Positions 1 to 12,173 are shown, numbered from the stretch's first letter. The stretch is 64,000 bases of DNA from Talaromyces rugulosus (GCF_013368755.1 NC_049564.1:3728001-3792000); one strand, 5' to 3'. Program-made: numbers and translations. The notes: generated from the letters alone by a model not told the origin.

Positions 1-819
1 ATGCCTGACTTACCCAATGTCGGAATGGAGCGAGATCTGGACCAGTTTCGCGAATATTTTGAAAACCCAGACTTTCGAACTGATGGGCTGAAGATCTACC
101 CGACACTTGTTATTCGTGGTACTGGGCTTTATGAGCTGTGGAGGACGGGACGATACAAGAACTACACGCCGAATGCGCTTATTGACATCGTCGCTCGAAT
201 TCTAGCCTTGGTGCCCCCTTGGACCCGTATCTACCGTGTGCAACGTGACATTCCTATGCCACTGGTCACCGCCGGTGTCGAGAACGGAAATCTGCGTGAA
301 CTTGCTCTGAGCCGCATGAAGGACTTTGGTACAACGTGTCGCGATGTACGAACCCGAGAAGTCGGCGTGAATGAAGTGAAAAACAAGATCAGGCCTTCTC
401 AGATTGAGCTGGTGCGGCGCGATTATACTGCAAATGGCGGCTGGGAAACGTTCCTCGCATATGAGGACCCCAAGCAGGACATTCTAATCGGCCTTTTGCG
501 GCTGCGCAAGTGCAGCGCCACTCATACATTCCGCCCCGAACTCACAGGCCAGCAAACCAGTTTGGTGCGAGAGCTCCATGTATACGGCTCTGCTGTCCCA
601 TTGCACGGCCGAGACGCGCGCAAATTCCAACACCGAGGGTTCGGAACGCTCTTGATGGAGGAATCCGAGCGCATAGCCAGAGAGGAACACAACAGCCAGA
701 AGATCAGTGTCATCTCTGGTGTCGGTGTGCGGAGTTATTACGCACGGCTGGGTTATAGTTTGGACGGTCCGTATATGTCGAAGATGTTGGATCCTCTTGA
801 TGACGACGAGCAATTCTAG
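1..819 (+). CDS. ELP3: Elongator complex protein 3, C-terminal part (5' end outside window)
   Basis: This is the catalytic subunit of Elongator, which modifies the wobble uridine of tRNAs using a radical-SAM domain and a GNAT-type acetyl-CoA domain. The visible 272 residues begin inside the radical-SAM half ([12 protein letters not shown], then [15 protein letters not shown]) and run through the GNAT domain ([46 protein letters not shown]). The first codon here is an internal methionine, because the family is about 550 residues long and the iron-sulfur cysteines lie upstream of the window. The stop is TAG. The reading frame has no visible intron. It is convergent with the complex I subunit gene. 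Identity is very secure because the sequence is close to yeast Elp3 along its whole length. Confidence 0.97.
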   Translation: MPDLPNVGMERDLDQFREYFENPDFRTDGLKIYPTLVIRGTGLYELWRTGRYKNYTPNALIDIVARILALVPPWTRIYRVQRDIPMPLVTAGVENGNLRELALSRMKDFGTTCRDVRTREVGVNEVKNKIRPSQIELVRRDYTANGGWETFLAYEDPKQDILIGLLRLRKCSATHTFRPELTGQQTSLVRELHVYGSAVPLHGRDARKFQHRGFGTLLMEESERIAREEHNSQKISVISGVGVRSYYARLGYSLDGPYMSKMLDPLDDDEQF

Positions 820-1105
820 TCGGTGTTTCCTACAATGATGATTGATGGTTTATTTTATGATTATGTATATTTATTTTCGCGCATTCTGCATTTGACGGCG
901 TCATTGAGAGGTTGCTTTGATATAAATATTTCCCAGTGGCTTACTAGCCACTTAAAAATAAAATTTTGAAGTTGAAAATATTGCTCTAATTTCTTAGCAG
1001 GAAAAGAATGAAGCTTGTCTAGTATTGTACTGAATACATTGTCTCTAGCTATCTTACATTTCCGATATTCTTCCCATACATCTAGGAAGACAGCGTATAA
1101 GCTCC

Positions 1106-1840
1106 TCATTTCCTGTACCACATTCTTGTCACGGGAGTCCTTCGCATCTTCTTCTGTAGCAGAAAGATTCCCTGCAACAGAGCCTCTGGAGTAGGCGGAC
1201 AACCCGGCACATAGATATCAACCGGGACAATACGATCCACGCCGCGCACAACACTATAGCTATAATGATAGTATCCACCACCATTCGCACAGCTCCCCAT
1301 ACTGATAACCCATTTCGGATCTGGCATTTGGTCGTAAAGTGTTCTTAGTGCGGGTGCCATCTTGTTGCATACCGTGCCAGCAACCAGCATAACATCGGAT
1401 TGCCGCGGTGACGCTCGAAAGATGATCCCCAATCGGTCCTGGTCGTATCTGGGCATCGATGTGTGCATCATTTCGATACCGCAGCAGGCTAATGCAAAGG
1501 TCAATGGCCAAAGAGATCCTTGTCGGGCCCAGTTGATAAGCTGGTCGGATTTTGCACTTTTTTTTTGTTTGAACACAAGTGAGTAGAAATTTATATAATT
1601 AGAGGACACCAAAGGGACATACAGCATGTAGCCAACAGATCCTGACTTTTCGCCCGGGGTGTGAGGCGTTTGACGTTCAGGCAGGCCTACTGTAGGATTG
1701 CTTGGTGAATGTTTACCCATGTTGGTCCTGCGAGAGGCCATTGATCCGATTGACGAAAGGAAAGTAGGTGCCATCGACGGCCGGCATGATACTAGAGCAG
1801 ATGGCCTGGCTTGTGCCAGAAATTTCGTACGAGCAGACAT
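1106..1840 (-). CDS. Mitochondrial complex I PSST/NDUFS7-type (20 kDa) subunit
   Basis: join(1106..1556,1623..1840) on the minus strand, 222 residues. It matches the matrix-arm subunit that carries iron-sulfur cluster N2 next to the quinone site. The expected ligands are visible: the tandem Cys pair in [11 protein letters not shown], a Cys in [10 protein letters not shown], and one in VPGCPP. The N-terminus is basic and serine-rich ([18 protein letters not shown]), fitting a mitochondrial presequence. I chose ATG 1840; another in-frame ATG lies 24 nt upstream. The 66-nt intron (1557-1622) has no stop and keeps frame, so an unspliced message would carry 22 extra residues. Around the splice site and the Cys pair the sequence departs from the usual TTLD...GLACCAVEMMHLST form, so this may be a second, divergent copy. 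Family certain; orthology less so. Confidence 0.88.
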   Translation of the reverse strand: MSARTKFLAQARPSALVSCRPSMAPTFLSSIGSMASRRTNMGKHSPSNPTVGLPERQTPHTPGEKSGSVGYMLYVPLVSSNYINFYSLVFKQKKSAKSDQLINWARQGSLWPLTFALACCGIEMMHTSMPRYDQDRLGIIFRASPRQSDVMLVAGTVCNKMAPALRTLYDQMPDPKWVISMGSCANGGGYYHYSYSVVRGVDRIVPVDIYVPGCPPTPEALLQGIFLLQKKMRRTPVTRMWYRK

Positions 1841-2118
1841 GTTTTTTGCTTTACAGAAGTTCAAAAATAAGTAGTAGAAGGAAGAAAAAGGGTTGTGACC
1901 ATCTATTAACTACTGATGGTCTCTATCATTCAGAGGTATATGATATTAACCAATCGGAGAGATTCCAGTTCGGCGAATTGATGGGGCCCGATATATGCAC
2001 CAATCAAAAATGAATAAATTCGGCGACTACGTGGGGCATTTGAGTATGTAACGACCGCGGATTGTCTGCTCTTGCCTATGACGAGTCCCTAATCAAGCTT
2101 GGACGTGTTCGTATCGAC
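1841..2118. promoter_or_regulatory. Shared divergent promoter region (complex I subunit / Zn2Cys6 factor)
   Basis: This 278-bp gap separates two divergent start codons, so it must hold the 5' leaders and promoters of both genes. It contains the CCAAT-type pentamer CCAAT at 1951-1955. No other confident site was recognised. Confidence 0.4.
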
Positions 2119-4437
2119 ATGCCGAGAAGTGCTCCTGCAAAGGTTGCTTGCAGCCAGTGTCACAAGCGAAGGGTCAAGTGCGACCGAAGTGAAGGCGTGC
2201 CGTGCTCTCAGTGTCGGATTGCTCGAAACAACTGTGAACCCATACTCTCCCGCCGTGGACGGTAATGCGCTCGCTCCAAAATGAGAGACAATTGAACTTA
2301 ACCTCAGTGGTAGACACCGAAAATTGCCGGTTGCTGATGTTCGTACTACTCCAACCCAACAACCTGCGTCGCAGAATGTGAGAGGCTCGACAACTCTCAG
2401 AATCACCGAGTCCGCTGGTAGTCGACGAGAAGGTCATGAAGGGCTTCATGCTAGACTGGCCAATACCGAATCAAGCTCAGCAGCATCTCTACCGGCTCTT
2501 CGGTCCAGTGGTAAAACTCCCTATGTGGTCGACTCCTCTAACATCAACTATCTTATTCGAGAGTTTGGCTTGCCTGATCAAAACGCCTCGGATGCCCCGC
2601 CTATCGAGGAATACCTTCATAGAGCCATGCTAGAGCGGCTTGATCAGCCAACAATACAGTATATCGAAGGTCGTCGAAGTTTCACTATTAGGCGGCTCAA
2701 GAATGAAGGAGCTTTCGATCTGCCGGCGGGAGACATAACCACTGCTCTACTGCAGGTCTTTTTCCAGCATGGCTTTCATTCGCTGTCAATTACCGACTGG
2801 TCTAATTTCATGAAAAGTATTGAAGCAGGCACGGTTTCGCATTTGTTGTTGAATGCAATGTGCATGGTTGCGACTCTTTACTGCCCTGATTCTCTCATTC
2901 ACGAGGCTGGCTTTGTATCCCGTTTTATTGCCAGTCTCACCTTCTATCATCGAGCCAAGGACATTTATGATGCTGGGTATGAAACCGATGCAATCGCGGT
3001 AATCCAAGCCACTTTTCTCCTCTCCCATTGGTGGAGTGGCCCCCTCGAACAGAAAGATCCGTGGTATTGGCTGGGTGTAACAACAGGGATGGCGCAGGCG
3101 CTGGGCATGCATCGATTGTGAGTGACTGGAATGAGAAATGGCTAAAGCTGTACTAATCGTTTTCAGGAGATCATACTCTCATCTTCAATTGAGACACCGC
3201 AGGTTGTGGCGAAGGTTATGGTGGATAATTTATGTCTGTATATATCCGCTCATATTCGCAATGTCTACTGCTAAACCTTGACGCGACTTATAGGCTACAG
3301 ACATTAATTTTTCTTTGTGTCTCGATAGAGTACCCCACGTGCGCGATGACTTTTGTGAAATATCAATCCTCACAGAGGATGATTTCGAGGAACCCTCGGG
3401 CTCCACTTCCAATGATTCTTTCGGAGAAATAGTTCACGAGCAAGTGCTTTTCGTGATACATTATGTCAAACTTGCTAGAACAGGTACGACCCTACCAAGG
3501 CCTTTCTCCCCCCTACAACTTCCTTTGCCGATGTTATGTCACCGTGTTGCTAAATGTGGTCTGTAGTGAACATTTGCCATCCTTTCCAACCGTGCGAGGA
3601 AACTACCTCTTCACCAAACAATTTCCTTGAACGAATCTCGTCCTGGCATATGCTGCTTCCGTCTGAACTGCGATTCCCGTCTTCGAGAAAAAGTGTGTGG
3701 GTTATGTTGACTCAATTAACCTATGAGTATGTCTGTTGTTTTTAAAAATTTTCCGTTAAAATTCTTCTGGTTTTGCCCTACGTACGTACTAAACAGCCGC
3801 TCCAACAGTCAGTACCAGCTTCTTTTCCGTCGAAAGGCCGCAGACGCTGCACAGAACATGGGCCCTGGCTCCCCCATATTTGAAATATGCACAAACTTGT
3901 TCCGTATACTCGAGGATATGGTGACGAGCGGAACCTTATTTTCTGTTGCTGGTCATGTGTATGTTTGATCTAATTTCGAGACAAGTATATCTGTTAACCT
4001 TCCTTTTATTTAGGTTACCCTCCGTAATGGCATCACTCTGTTTCCATATTGCGAACATCAGTAACGGAGACGCACAAATCCGACCTATTTCTGAACATCG
4101 AGCACGCTTTTGCATGCGCATTCTCAAAGATCTCCATGCCTCATGGCCCATAATTGCCTCTGTTTACCCTTTTTTCTCATCAGTGTTTAGGCGACACTCT
4201 GGCTTATCTGTTTCGGAATTCGAGAAGAGCGAACTGGGTGGTCCTCAACCGGTTCAGCGAACAGATAGTACTGAATCTTGCAGTGAAGATGCTTCCCATA
4301 CTGTGGAAGGAGATTCTTGGGTGTATGAGCGGTTTCTACATGACGAGAATTCGGCCGTTGTTAATTCCGCGTTTCCGTTCAGTTATCTTTTTGAAGATGT
4401 TTTTCTCACCCCGTCTCTCAATGATTCTTCATTGTGA
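2119..4437 (+). CDS. Zn2Cys6 fungal transcription factor with fungal-specific middle domain
   Basis: join(2119..2261,2314..3117,3167..3233,3294..3483,3567..3726,3797..3958,4014..4437), about 649 residues. The N-terminus carries a C6 binuclear zinc cluster (CSQCHKRRVKC, then CSQC and a final Cys about 6 residues on, residues 10-38), followed by a basic RRGRHRK linker. The middle region matches the fungal-specific transcription factor domain: LLSHWWSGP, WYWLGVTTGMAQALGMHR, RRLWRRLWWIIY and ILTEDDFE. All six introns are 49-83 nt with GT-AG ends, and each junction restores the frame. The target genes are unknown. Neighbours are housekeeping genes, so context gives no pathway. Resemblance is to the cutinase/xylanase/acetamidase regulator group, which is too broad for a function. 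Confidence 0.85.
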
Positions 4438-4929
4438 TGTATCGTGGCCCAATGGCCGGAGAGTTAATATATACCAGCCAAAATATAAATTTGTGAATAA
4501 TCCAGTACAAAGGGACCTCCTCATAGATTGTAGTCACCGAGCTTGGGATAGGCTCTGGGTGATTCCGGTTCAACGCAAATGATGCGTCATACCTATGTTT
4601 ATCAGAGGGAATATGTAGACCTTGAAATATAAAGATGCCATACAATTAGCCTAATCGTCTAATAGTGCTCATAATACCACATTTATAATACTTTTTGACT
4701 CTGATAATATCAACTTCAAGGGGATTACCCGAACAGGACTAGCCTATCTAGCGGCCAATCACAGCGACCGGCGGCGGAACCCGCAATAGCTTTGTGACAA
4801 CTCCGTCGACAACTACTCCTCGTGTCAACCAAACAGCCACTGCATCGACTGACCACCGCCCTCGCCAACTAACCGAGTATCTTCATTTCGTCACGCGCGC
4901 GACGCTCATTTACCTACAGTCCAGCAGCC
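4438..4929. other. Intergenic: 3' end of Zn2Cys6 gene and promoter of V-ATPase f-like gene
   Basis: This is AT-rich sequence without a supportable gene. Reading frames here are short and lack family resemblance. The stretch just before ATG 4930 is pyrimidine/CA-rich, like a leader. A CCAAT pentamer is present at 4756-4760. Confidence 0.5.
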
Positions 4930-5418
4930 ATGAAGCCATTCTTTTCCGCCCTCAGCGCTTGGAGTTGGTAAGATCAATCTGCCAGCCAACAAACAGGAAT
5001 ATGCAACCAAAGGAACTGACAGAAATCATTCAGCGTTGTCATATCCTTTTTCGCAGTCATTATTTTGACCGTCCTGGGCATTCTTTTCAAGGTTTGTTTC
5101 TGGTCTCTCCGTTTGTTAAAAAGATCGACTCGCTAATATACTTGTTTTTTTCTCCCCTTACTAGTCAAATCACCATGCGTTTACGGGATCAGAAGGCTCG
5201 CCTGAAGATGGAGGCGCGGTAGCTGGTTCACTTTTCACTGCTGTGCTGGTATATGTGGTATGTCTATTGTGCCGCTTGCTTTTGCAACGATCGAAAGTGC
5301 CATATCCGACTAACGTATTGTTTTTTTTTTTGAACCATAGGCCTTCTTTGTCTTTTGCGGTTTCCAGGCATGGCTGCACGTCCGGGCGAATCGGCGAGGC
5401 GCGATTTCTCTCCATTAA
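4930..5418 (+). CDS. RNase K-like protein, V-ATPase Vo subunit f candidate
   Basis: join(4930..4967,5034..5091,5165..5257,5341..5418), 88 residues spread over four exons. Two hydrophobic helices are visible, VVISFFAVIILTVLGILF and LFTAVLVYVAFFVFCGFQAW. They are separated by a short acidic loop (HHAFTGSEGSPEDGGAVAG), and the tail RANRRGAISLH is basic. This two-helix pattern and length match the RNase K family, whose yeast member (YPR170W-B) is subunit f of the V-ATPase membrane sector. The expected role is in the proton-conducting Vo sector of vacuolar and endosomal membranes. The splice sites are canonical and each join is supported by continuation of a helix. Such a small multi-exon gene is easily missed in annotation. 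Confidence 0.85.
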
Positions 5419-5679
5419 ATCAATACATTTTAAAGCGGTCAATTGGTGTCTCCTACAATGAAAGAGAGGGCTTGAGGACGGTTGAAGGGGCACACAGTAG
5501 ATGACGTTTCCCTGTGTTTCTAGGGAAGCCATATCGGTAACATGGCTGGGCGTTTGGTGTTTTTTGGTTGTAATGAATTATTTTGTATATATAAATAACA
5601 TTTGAATGGATTAAGTATACAACCCGGAACAGGCATATCCACCTCTGGAAGAAGTCATATGGTTGATCACCCCTCAGAA

Positions 5680-6576
5680 TCAATGACTCTTATTCCACCG
5701 CACACATTCCTCAAAAGTAACACCCTCGCCTCCAAAAATATCCAATGCGCTTCCTATCGTCAAATCGACTTTGCCGCCGCTGCTCGCATGCACCTTCTCA
5801 AGGTCTTGCAGGTGTCTTGCGCCGCCAGCATATGTCACCGGGATCGAGCACCACTGGGCAAGTTTTGATACTAGTTCTTCGTCGACGCCTTGCTGCAGGC
5901 CCTCGACGTCTGCGGCGTGGATTAGGAATTCGGAGCAATAGGGCTCGAGCATGGATATTGACTCTGGTATACGGTTAGACATGACATGACAAATCAATGG
6001 TGGAAATTTCGGAGCAAGAACATGTTACATACCCTGTGTGATTTCCATCTCAGTGATGGTCTGCCAGCGATCCATGGCAACAAACCAGGTCTGGTCTTTT
6101 CGTCGACAGCTCAGGTCCAGTACTAGCTTTGACGTGTCGTTTCCCAACGAGGATAGGACAGATTTGAGGCGGTCGAGAGAGAATTTGCCTTCTGGGAAGA
6201 GAAAGGATGTAATGATGACCTTTTTTTTTTAAAGAGTCAGTTATACTTGTAAATTAGTCCAATAGTAAATATGTACCTTTTCTGCGCCTCGCCGAATCCA
6301 ATCCTGGGCGTTTTGATCATTGATCCCCCCAGCAACTTGCAAACCACCAGGCCACGTCCGCAAGGCCTCATCAGCAGCTTCAGTGTTTCCCTTTCCAAGC
6401 ATCACCACATGACCCCCGCGAAGATCGTTTTCCTTGTATAGATTGGCATAATGGGTTGCGGGCAGTTTGGAGACATAGTTTGTTTTCAGATCACCGGCCA
6501 CAGAACTCAATGTTCCGCCTACTATTTGCTTGACTTGACCAGAGTGGAGGTCAATGCATGGACGGAATTTTGTCAT
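5680..6576 (-). CDS. HIS6: HisA-type ProFAR isomerase, histidine biosynthesis
   Basis: complement(join(5680..5963,6033..6219,6277..6576)), 256 residues. The enzyme is the phosphoribosylformimino-5-aminoimidazole carboxamide ribotide isomerase, the fourth step of histidine synthesis, a TIM barrel. Visible family motifs are [21 protein letters not shown] at the start (first-strand catalytic Asp), LQVAGGIND in the middle, VLDLSC on the middle exon, and [25 protein letters not shown] and [14 protein letters not shown] near the end. Two introns of 57 and 69 nt join without frame loss. It diverges from the Faf1-type gene across about 210 bp. No classical TGACTC Gcn4/CpcA site was found in that gap. 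Confidence 0.95.
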
Positions 6577-6786
6577 CTTTTTTTTTAATTTTTATATTTT
6601 GGGACAAGTGTAAATAACTATCAACTCTTTTTTTTTTTTCAGAACAAGTAACCCCGCGTGGGTTTGGCTTCGTTCGGCTCGTTCTTATCTTATCGCACGT
6701 GATCTCAAATTTTATATCGGACCTTTTTGCGATTAGCGTGCACAAAGCAACAGCAACAGCAAAAAGACGACAAAACCCAAGTCAAG
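6577..6786. promoter_or_regulatory. Divergent HIS6/FAF1 promoter with CACGTG box
   Basis: The two start codons are separated by 210 bp. A palindromic E-box CACGTG lies at 6696-6701, and two long T-runs flank the HIS6 side. The E-box is the type of site bound by bHLH factors such as Cbf1-like proteins; which factor uses it is unknown. Confidence 0.45.
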
Positions 6787-7757
6787 ATGCCTGTACTGAA
6801 AAGAAGAAAACTTTCTACGACCACCCAGCCAAAAAAAGCCAAAGAAGCCTCCCCCGAACCCGAGAACACAGATGCAGCCGACGCGTTTCGAAAATTCTTC
6901 GAGAGTCAATTCCAGCCGCTGGATCCTGATGATGTAGCTACCACCACCACTACCACCACTACCACCACTACCACAGCTCAGCAACAAGCCTCGGACGAGT
7001 CAGACGAGTTTGACGAAGATGGAGAGTCGGGAGTAGACTTTGACGGGTTTTCGGAAGAAGAGGATGACGAGAGTGATGATGACGACGATGAGAGAGTTCC
7101 AGAGGTCACAGTGGTTGAGCATGCGGATGTCAAAAACGAGGATGTGCTACTGGATAAGCAAACGCGCAAGGCTTTACTGGTACGTATCGCATCGGAAAAA
7201 AAAAAAAAAAAAGGTGTGGCTCAATGGCTAATAAAGAGTATAAACAGTCCTCCAAAGTCTCTTCCCTCACAAATCCCTCCGGAAAACAAACACCTCGACC
7301 AAAGCAAGAGGAAAACACCAGTGAAGAAGCCAACAACCTCAAAAACGACCTGGCGCTGCAGCGCCTCTTGAACGAGTCCCACCTGCTCGATTCCGCATCC
7401 GACCTCAACCCAACCGGCAAAAACCGACACAAGGCGATCGACCTACGTCTACAGTCGCTCGGAGCCAAGAACTCGATCTTTGAACAGCACAAAATGCCCA
7501 AGGCGGAACGAATCGGCATCCAGTCCAAGGCTGCTAAGAAAGAGGAAACGCGGCGGCGAGATGCGCGCGAGAATGGCGTTATTCTGGAAAAACCTACATT
7601 CAAACAGAAGCGCAAAGAAAAACGAAGGGAACGAGGTGTTGACGCTCCGGCGGTGGGTAAATTTGCTGGTGGCACGCTGAGACTCAGTAAACAAGATTTG
7701 GCCAGTATTACGGGACCGAAGAAACGGACCAAAATGGGCAAAAAGAGTCGTCGATAA
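6787..7757 (+). CDS. FAF1: Faf1/C1orf131-like rRNA processing protein (DUF4602)
   Basis: join(6787..7179,7248..7757), 300 residues. The yeast relative Faf1 is a nucleolar factor needed for processing pre-rRNA to 18S rRNA in the small-subunit processome. Here the N-terminal half is low complexity: a basic start (LKRRKL), a run of threonines near residue 60, then an acidic stretch (SEEEDDESDDDDDE). The C-terminal half is basic and carries the family core: RENGVILEKPTFKQKRKEKR, VGKFAGGTLRLSKQDLASI and GPKKRTKMGKKSRR. The 68-nt intron (7180-7247) contains a long A-run. An upstream TTG-started extension was rejected in favour of ATG 6787. Confidence 0.85.
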
Positions 7758-9197
7758 GTCCGGTACACCTGACTAGAAGCCAATACCTTTTTCTGTATGC
7801 ATTCATATACGGCTGAACAAGGAATTATATAAGGCGTCTTTGCTTGACTTTTAGTGTCCATTTCCCGGCAGACACAGCCCTACAAGAAGCTACAGAACCA
7901 GACCATCGTCCCTAACCTTGGTTTCAAGACAGTGTTCGTCTAAACTTCCCAAAGAGGCAACCGCCAAAGGTTCTTCAGAATAAGCAGGTCCTCGACCGAA
8001 CCCCTTTCCACACCCGGCTGAGATTCGGTATATTCGGCAATTACTGAATATTAATTTATTTTTGCAACCATCGGTTACATCAAGCCCAGCCACATCTCTC
8101 TTCTGAGTCTTCTCGAACGGAATCCGGGCTGAATAACCCCTGTTCTTCCGGCTCCACCACTGGGACCGGGATCACAGAAGTGGAGAAGCCGTTTTTTTTT
8201 TCGGTGGTCGAAAGCAGGGATTGAATTCCATTTTGTGGATGAGGATCATACTACTTTCTATGAATTGACGGCAATTGTGGATTGGGTTCGGCATGACCGT
8301 GCTGCTATATATTTTTGTACCTGGAAAGGTCTATTAGGAGTGTATATATCGAAAATTGAGGAATTGTATATGTGGCGTTGCTAAGCCGATTTTGAGCAGA
8401 TGAAGTACGATGAACCAGCACGCGATTGGATATGATTCACCTTCTGCTTATAATATGTGGGTTGCTATATGACCGGCCAAGCCCCAGCCTTTCAAGCCTT
8501 GTCCTAAGAGGTTGGAACTGCATACTTAGTAAGTAGTGGTAGTACAGTACATCAGTGGTAACTTATGTATTAGGAACTACTGTACTCCGGACTCTCCAGC
8601 TCGCTCTTTTTGCTCACTTCGGTCTTAGACTAAACCTATAATAATTCTCCCAATTGTTGGTTGGGACTAATAGGAGAGATAAAAGAGAGAGAGAAATCCA
8701 GAGAAGAACTAGCTACCCTGTACAGCAGAATCAGATAGTATTATTAGTAATGCATGCACATTTTTCTCGCTGTTGGTTTCACAATATGCATGACGGCAGT
8801 TGGAACGGTCACGCCGGGGGGGGGTACGTCCTGACTAGCCAACGGAGAGGGTTTAGGCTGACAGGGCGAGGGTCCCAACATGGGAAGGAATCCGAAGCAG
8901 GGGAAATGTGAGACATCAGATTGCGACTGCAATTCTAGTTGACTAGAAAAAATATGATGTAGTTGTACATACGTACTACAGGTATACTGTTGTATATGCT
9001 GGTCTGAACGGAGTTGTTCAAGGTATTTCCGGATCGGATGCAGCTGTACCTGAGGTACTAGGTTCCTAGGTGGATAATCAAGCACGGTTATGTAAATATC
9101 AACGTTGGATTGAACACCGTGGTTTATTGACTTTGCCTCCTCAACGTCACATGTTTGCGAAACTATAAGTTGCGCAAAAGCAAAAAGTCAACTTGTT

Positions 9198-9240
9198 AGG
9201 CGAGGCGAGGCGAGGCGGAAAAAAAGAAAGAAAGAAAGAG
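9198..9240. repeat. AGGCG tandem repeat followed by GAAA tract
   Basis: Four copies of AGGCG are followed directly by purine-only A/GAAA repeats. This is simple sequence in the gene-poor region. Confidence 0.8.
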
Positions 9241-10908
9241 GTATTGCCATATCGAGCCTAGTCAGTGTCATAAACTACATGCCATTAATAACTAACTATG
9301 TATCCGTAATAATAATACGGGATACGCATTGATAAAAATTCTCCGAGGGCGGCGAGTAGCTTTGGAGCTAGACGGTTAGTTCCTGAATCCTTACGCTTAA
9401 TCTTTGACCATTTAATAAATAGTGGATTAAATATTGCGATTCTGCTCGAAAACCTGGTGTCAGTCGAGTCAAGAGTAATATTCTGCATTGTTCTGGTTTA
9501 TGATGTATATGCTATATCAGTATCAATTGATATTATGCAGTGCTCTGTGGAATGTAGCTAGTGGGGCCGTATGTCGAATCAATTGATGCTGGAAGATTTA
9601 CTAATTTACACATGCAACATGGTACAGGTACGTATAATCTGGTACAGTATAATCCGGCATCGGAAAATACCCAGGTGCAAATATCACAGCTTCCATTGAC
9701 GAACTTCTCATCCCCGAAGCCATGGTTGATGGGACTCCCCCTCCCCGGACGGAGTCCGGTTTCACCATTAGGTCGATCGATTCCGGGCGACGTTCTCGAA
9801 TCCGACCTAGAGGTGTTAGGCGTGACTTGGGACAGAAAACGACAACGTGAGACAGGCTAGGCAAGGGCCGTTGAACCTTTTTTTGAGGCATATAATTAGC
9901 CGAAAGTAGTAGTGGGCTAGTACAGAGTACCCTGATAATAATCTGATCATTATTCCGGGGGGAGATGGTCTGTGTTGAGTCTTGACATGAAGATCTTTTT
10001 TTAAATATTTTTTCTTCCCTTTTTTGGGTTGTTGTTACCCGGATAGAGACATTTTTCTTTGGCGGAATGTGCCAGTAGCAGTAGTTTATTTGCTTTTGCT
10101 CCATACGTCAACTCATGGTGGTCCAAGTTGGTACATGCAGGTACTCCGTACATATCATGCATGTTGTACATTCCGTCGTCCATGCCTCGTTTCAGATGTA
10201 CTTTAGGTTCTGCTCTGTGTGCTCCGTGCCGGGGTTCCAGCGACTTTGATTCGACATCACTTGATATACAAGTATTATCAGTTCATCATGATAGAGATCA
10301 GGAGTATATAGATAGATGGCTGCCTGAGTCAGGCGGCCAACAGCAGACCGTGAGGTCAGCTGCCTGGAAAAGCAGGCATCGCCAATAAGCCGGCCGGGCG
10401 ACCCCCCCAGGCCGGGTTGCAACGCTACCAGTCGTTCTGGCCCAGTCTGAAACGGGGCCGGCCGTGTGATTCAGATCAGTTTGAGAAAATAGCCCGGTTT
10501 CAGCCCGCCCATTGGGCGCTTCTGGCCCCACTGGTGCCCACTGCGGGGGCCTCTGGGCTTGGCGGGCGGCATTAATTTTGTTGCTTTTCATTTAATGCTA
10601 TTATTATTGTTATTATTATTGCGACTGCATCTAGATTCTGATTTCTCTCTATTCATTTAATATTATTATTCAAATTTTAATACTATTCTATCCATCACTG
10701 CGCAGTTACAGTATTTTACAGTCGGGTAATATTTACGCCCTCTAGTCGTGCTTAGGCCCCGATCTAATCCCGGATCGCACCTGTCATATCGCCAACCGTC
10801 GTTATTATAAGATGACTCTTATTAGCCGTTATTACGCAGTAATATATCCTAGTTTTTCTTCTTCTTCCAGATAAAGACTCTAGTCGTCTCCACTGCCGAC
10901 CTGCCGAA

Positions 10909-10909
<1 letters not shown>

Positions 10910-10944
<35 letters not shown>

Positions 10945-10952
10945 TGGTAGTA
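10910..10952. repeat. AGT trinucleotide microsatellite
   Basis: About 14 triplets of AGT, the last few interrupted as GGT, lie upstream of the steA leader. It is non-coding. Confidence 0.9.
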
Positions 10953-12056
10953 ATACGTCGTAGTGTATACATCTTGTCGGCTTCTCCCGTCCGCCTGTTG
11001 CTTTATTTTTTTTCTTCTTGTTTTGTTTTTTGTTTTCTTTTATTTTCCTGCTATTTTCATTAATAACGGTCGCATTGTGAAAACCATGGTTTCATTGACT
11101 ATTTCTATTTCTATTTCTATTTCGGTTCTTTGGAGTGTGAATAAAATATACTACGTACTACGTAGTACGCCCGTCCTATACATAGTAAACAGCGCACAAG
11201 CCACTTCTTCAAGCCACTGCACCGGGTCAAAGACGATTTGCTCCTGGCTGGAGGATGAATAATAGCAACACGGGCTGTCTCTTGCAGCATTTAAACCAAA
11301 TAATGCCCTCCGTCCGTACGACGTGGAAGAAGTTACATAATTAGTTACATACCATAATACTAAAGCGATCCGGCGCTAAGCAGCACGCTGGCTCTCGATC
11401 TGCACGCACTAAGACCACGCCTAATCAGTTCGCCCAGTCATCCTCCTTCCCATTCCTTGCTCGCCGCTCTGCCCATTGCTACGTTCCTCGCCCGCCCTTA
11501 TTGTTCGCTTGTTATTAAACTATCATTCTTGTTCTGTTCCTGGGCTCGTCGTTCTTCTGCTTATTACTAACCGCGCCCGCTTGGACCGCCCCCTCCCCTT
11601 CCCCTCCCTTTCCCTTCTTCGTCGCGTTCCCCCGTCCCGTGTAAAAAGCCCGGCCTCGTCCTGCCTCTCTTCTCTTCTGCCCGTTGTGTGCTCTTCTTCT
11701 TCCTCATCCCTTCGTTACTTTTCCCACCTTTGTGAGTGTCGGAGACCTCAATCTAGTCGGCTGGCCCGCGAAAATCCACCCTTGTCCCCTTTCACCCTCC
11801 CCTGGTTCTTCTTACTCACATACCTTCACTGTCGTCGCGAGGCCGGTTCCTCCCACAACGAGTAAAAACACTCCTCAAAACAGACTTCAGACTTGTCGCC
11901 CATCGCTTTTCAACTCGCTGTTTCGACTGTTCATGATCGGTCGCTCGTTGTTCGACATTCGCCGTTTGTTTTCGTCTTGCTAGCCAGGCGATTCGCTTCA
12001 TTTCCCCGTTTGATTTCGGGCCTTACCTCGCGCCTCTGCTGGTTGATTCAGTCTTT

Positions 12057-12071
12057 CCCCCCCCCCCCCCC
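12057..12071 (+). repeat. 15-nt C homopolymer in steA leader
   Basis: An uninterrupted C-run sits inside a CT-rich stretch of the probable transcribed leader of steA. Confidence 0.85.
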
Positions 12072-12173
12072 TCTTCTTCTTTCGCATCGTTCTTCACTCT
12101 TTTTTTATTTCTTTTTTATTTCCGAGCCACATTCGTCGCGACTACAGCGGCGTTTGTGAAGCACATAACAAGG

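Noticed and set aside
861..1202. A 113-codon minus-strand frame overlapping the end of the complex I gene
   Set aside because: It overlaps conserved coding sequence in another frame and shows no family resemblance.
8190..8235. Possible tRNA-like sequence near GGGATTGAATTCC
   Set aside because: The T-loop consensus has a mismatch at a key C and no cloverleaf could be drawn.
9601..10104. A 167-codon minus-strand frame in the gene-poor region
   Set aside because: Atypical composition, no motif, no neighbouring exon with continuity.
11476..12159. Several 88-129 codon frames in the steA leader
   Set aside because: They are Ser/Leu/Pro-rich readings of a CT-rich leader; at most upstream reading frames.
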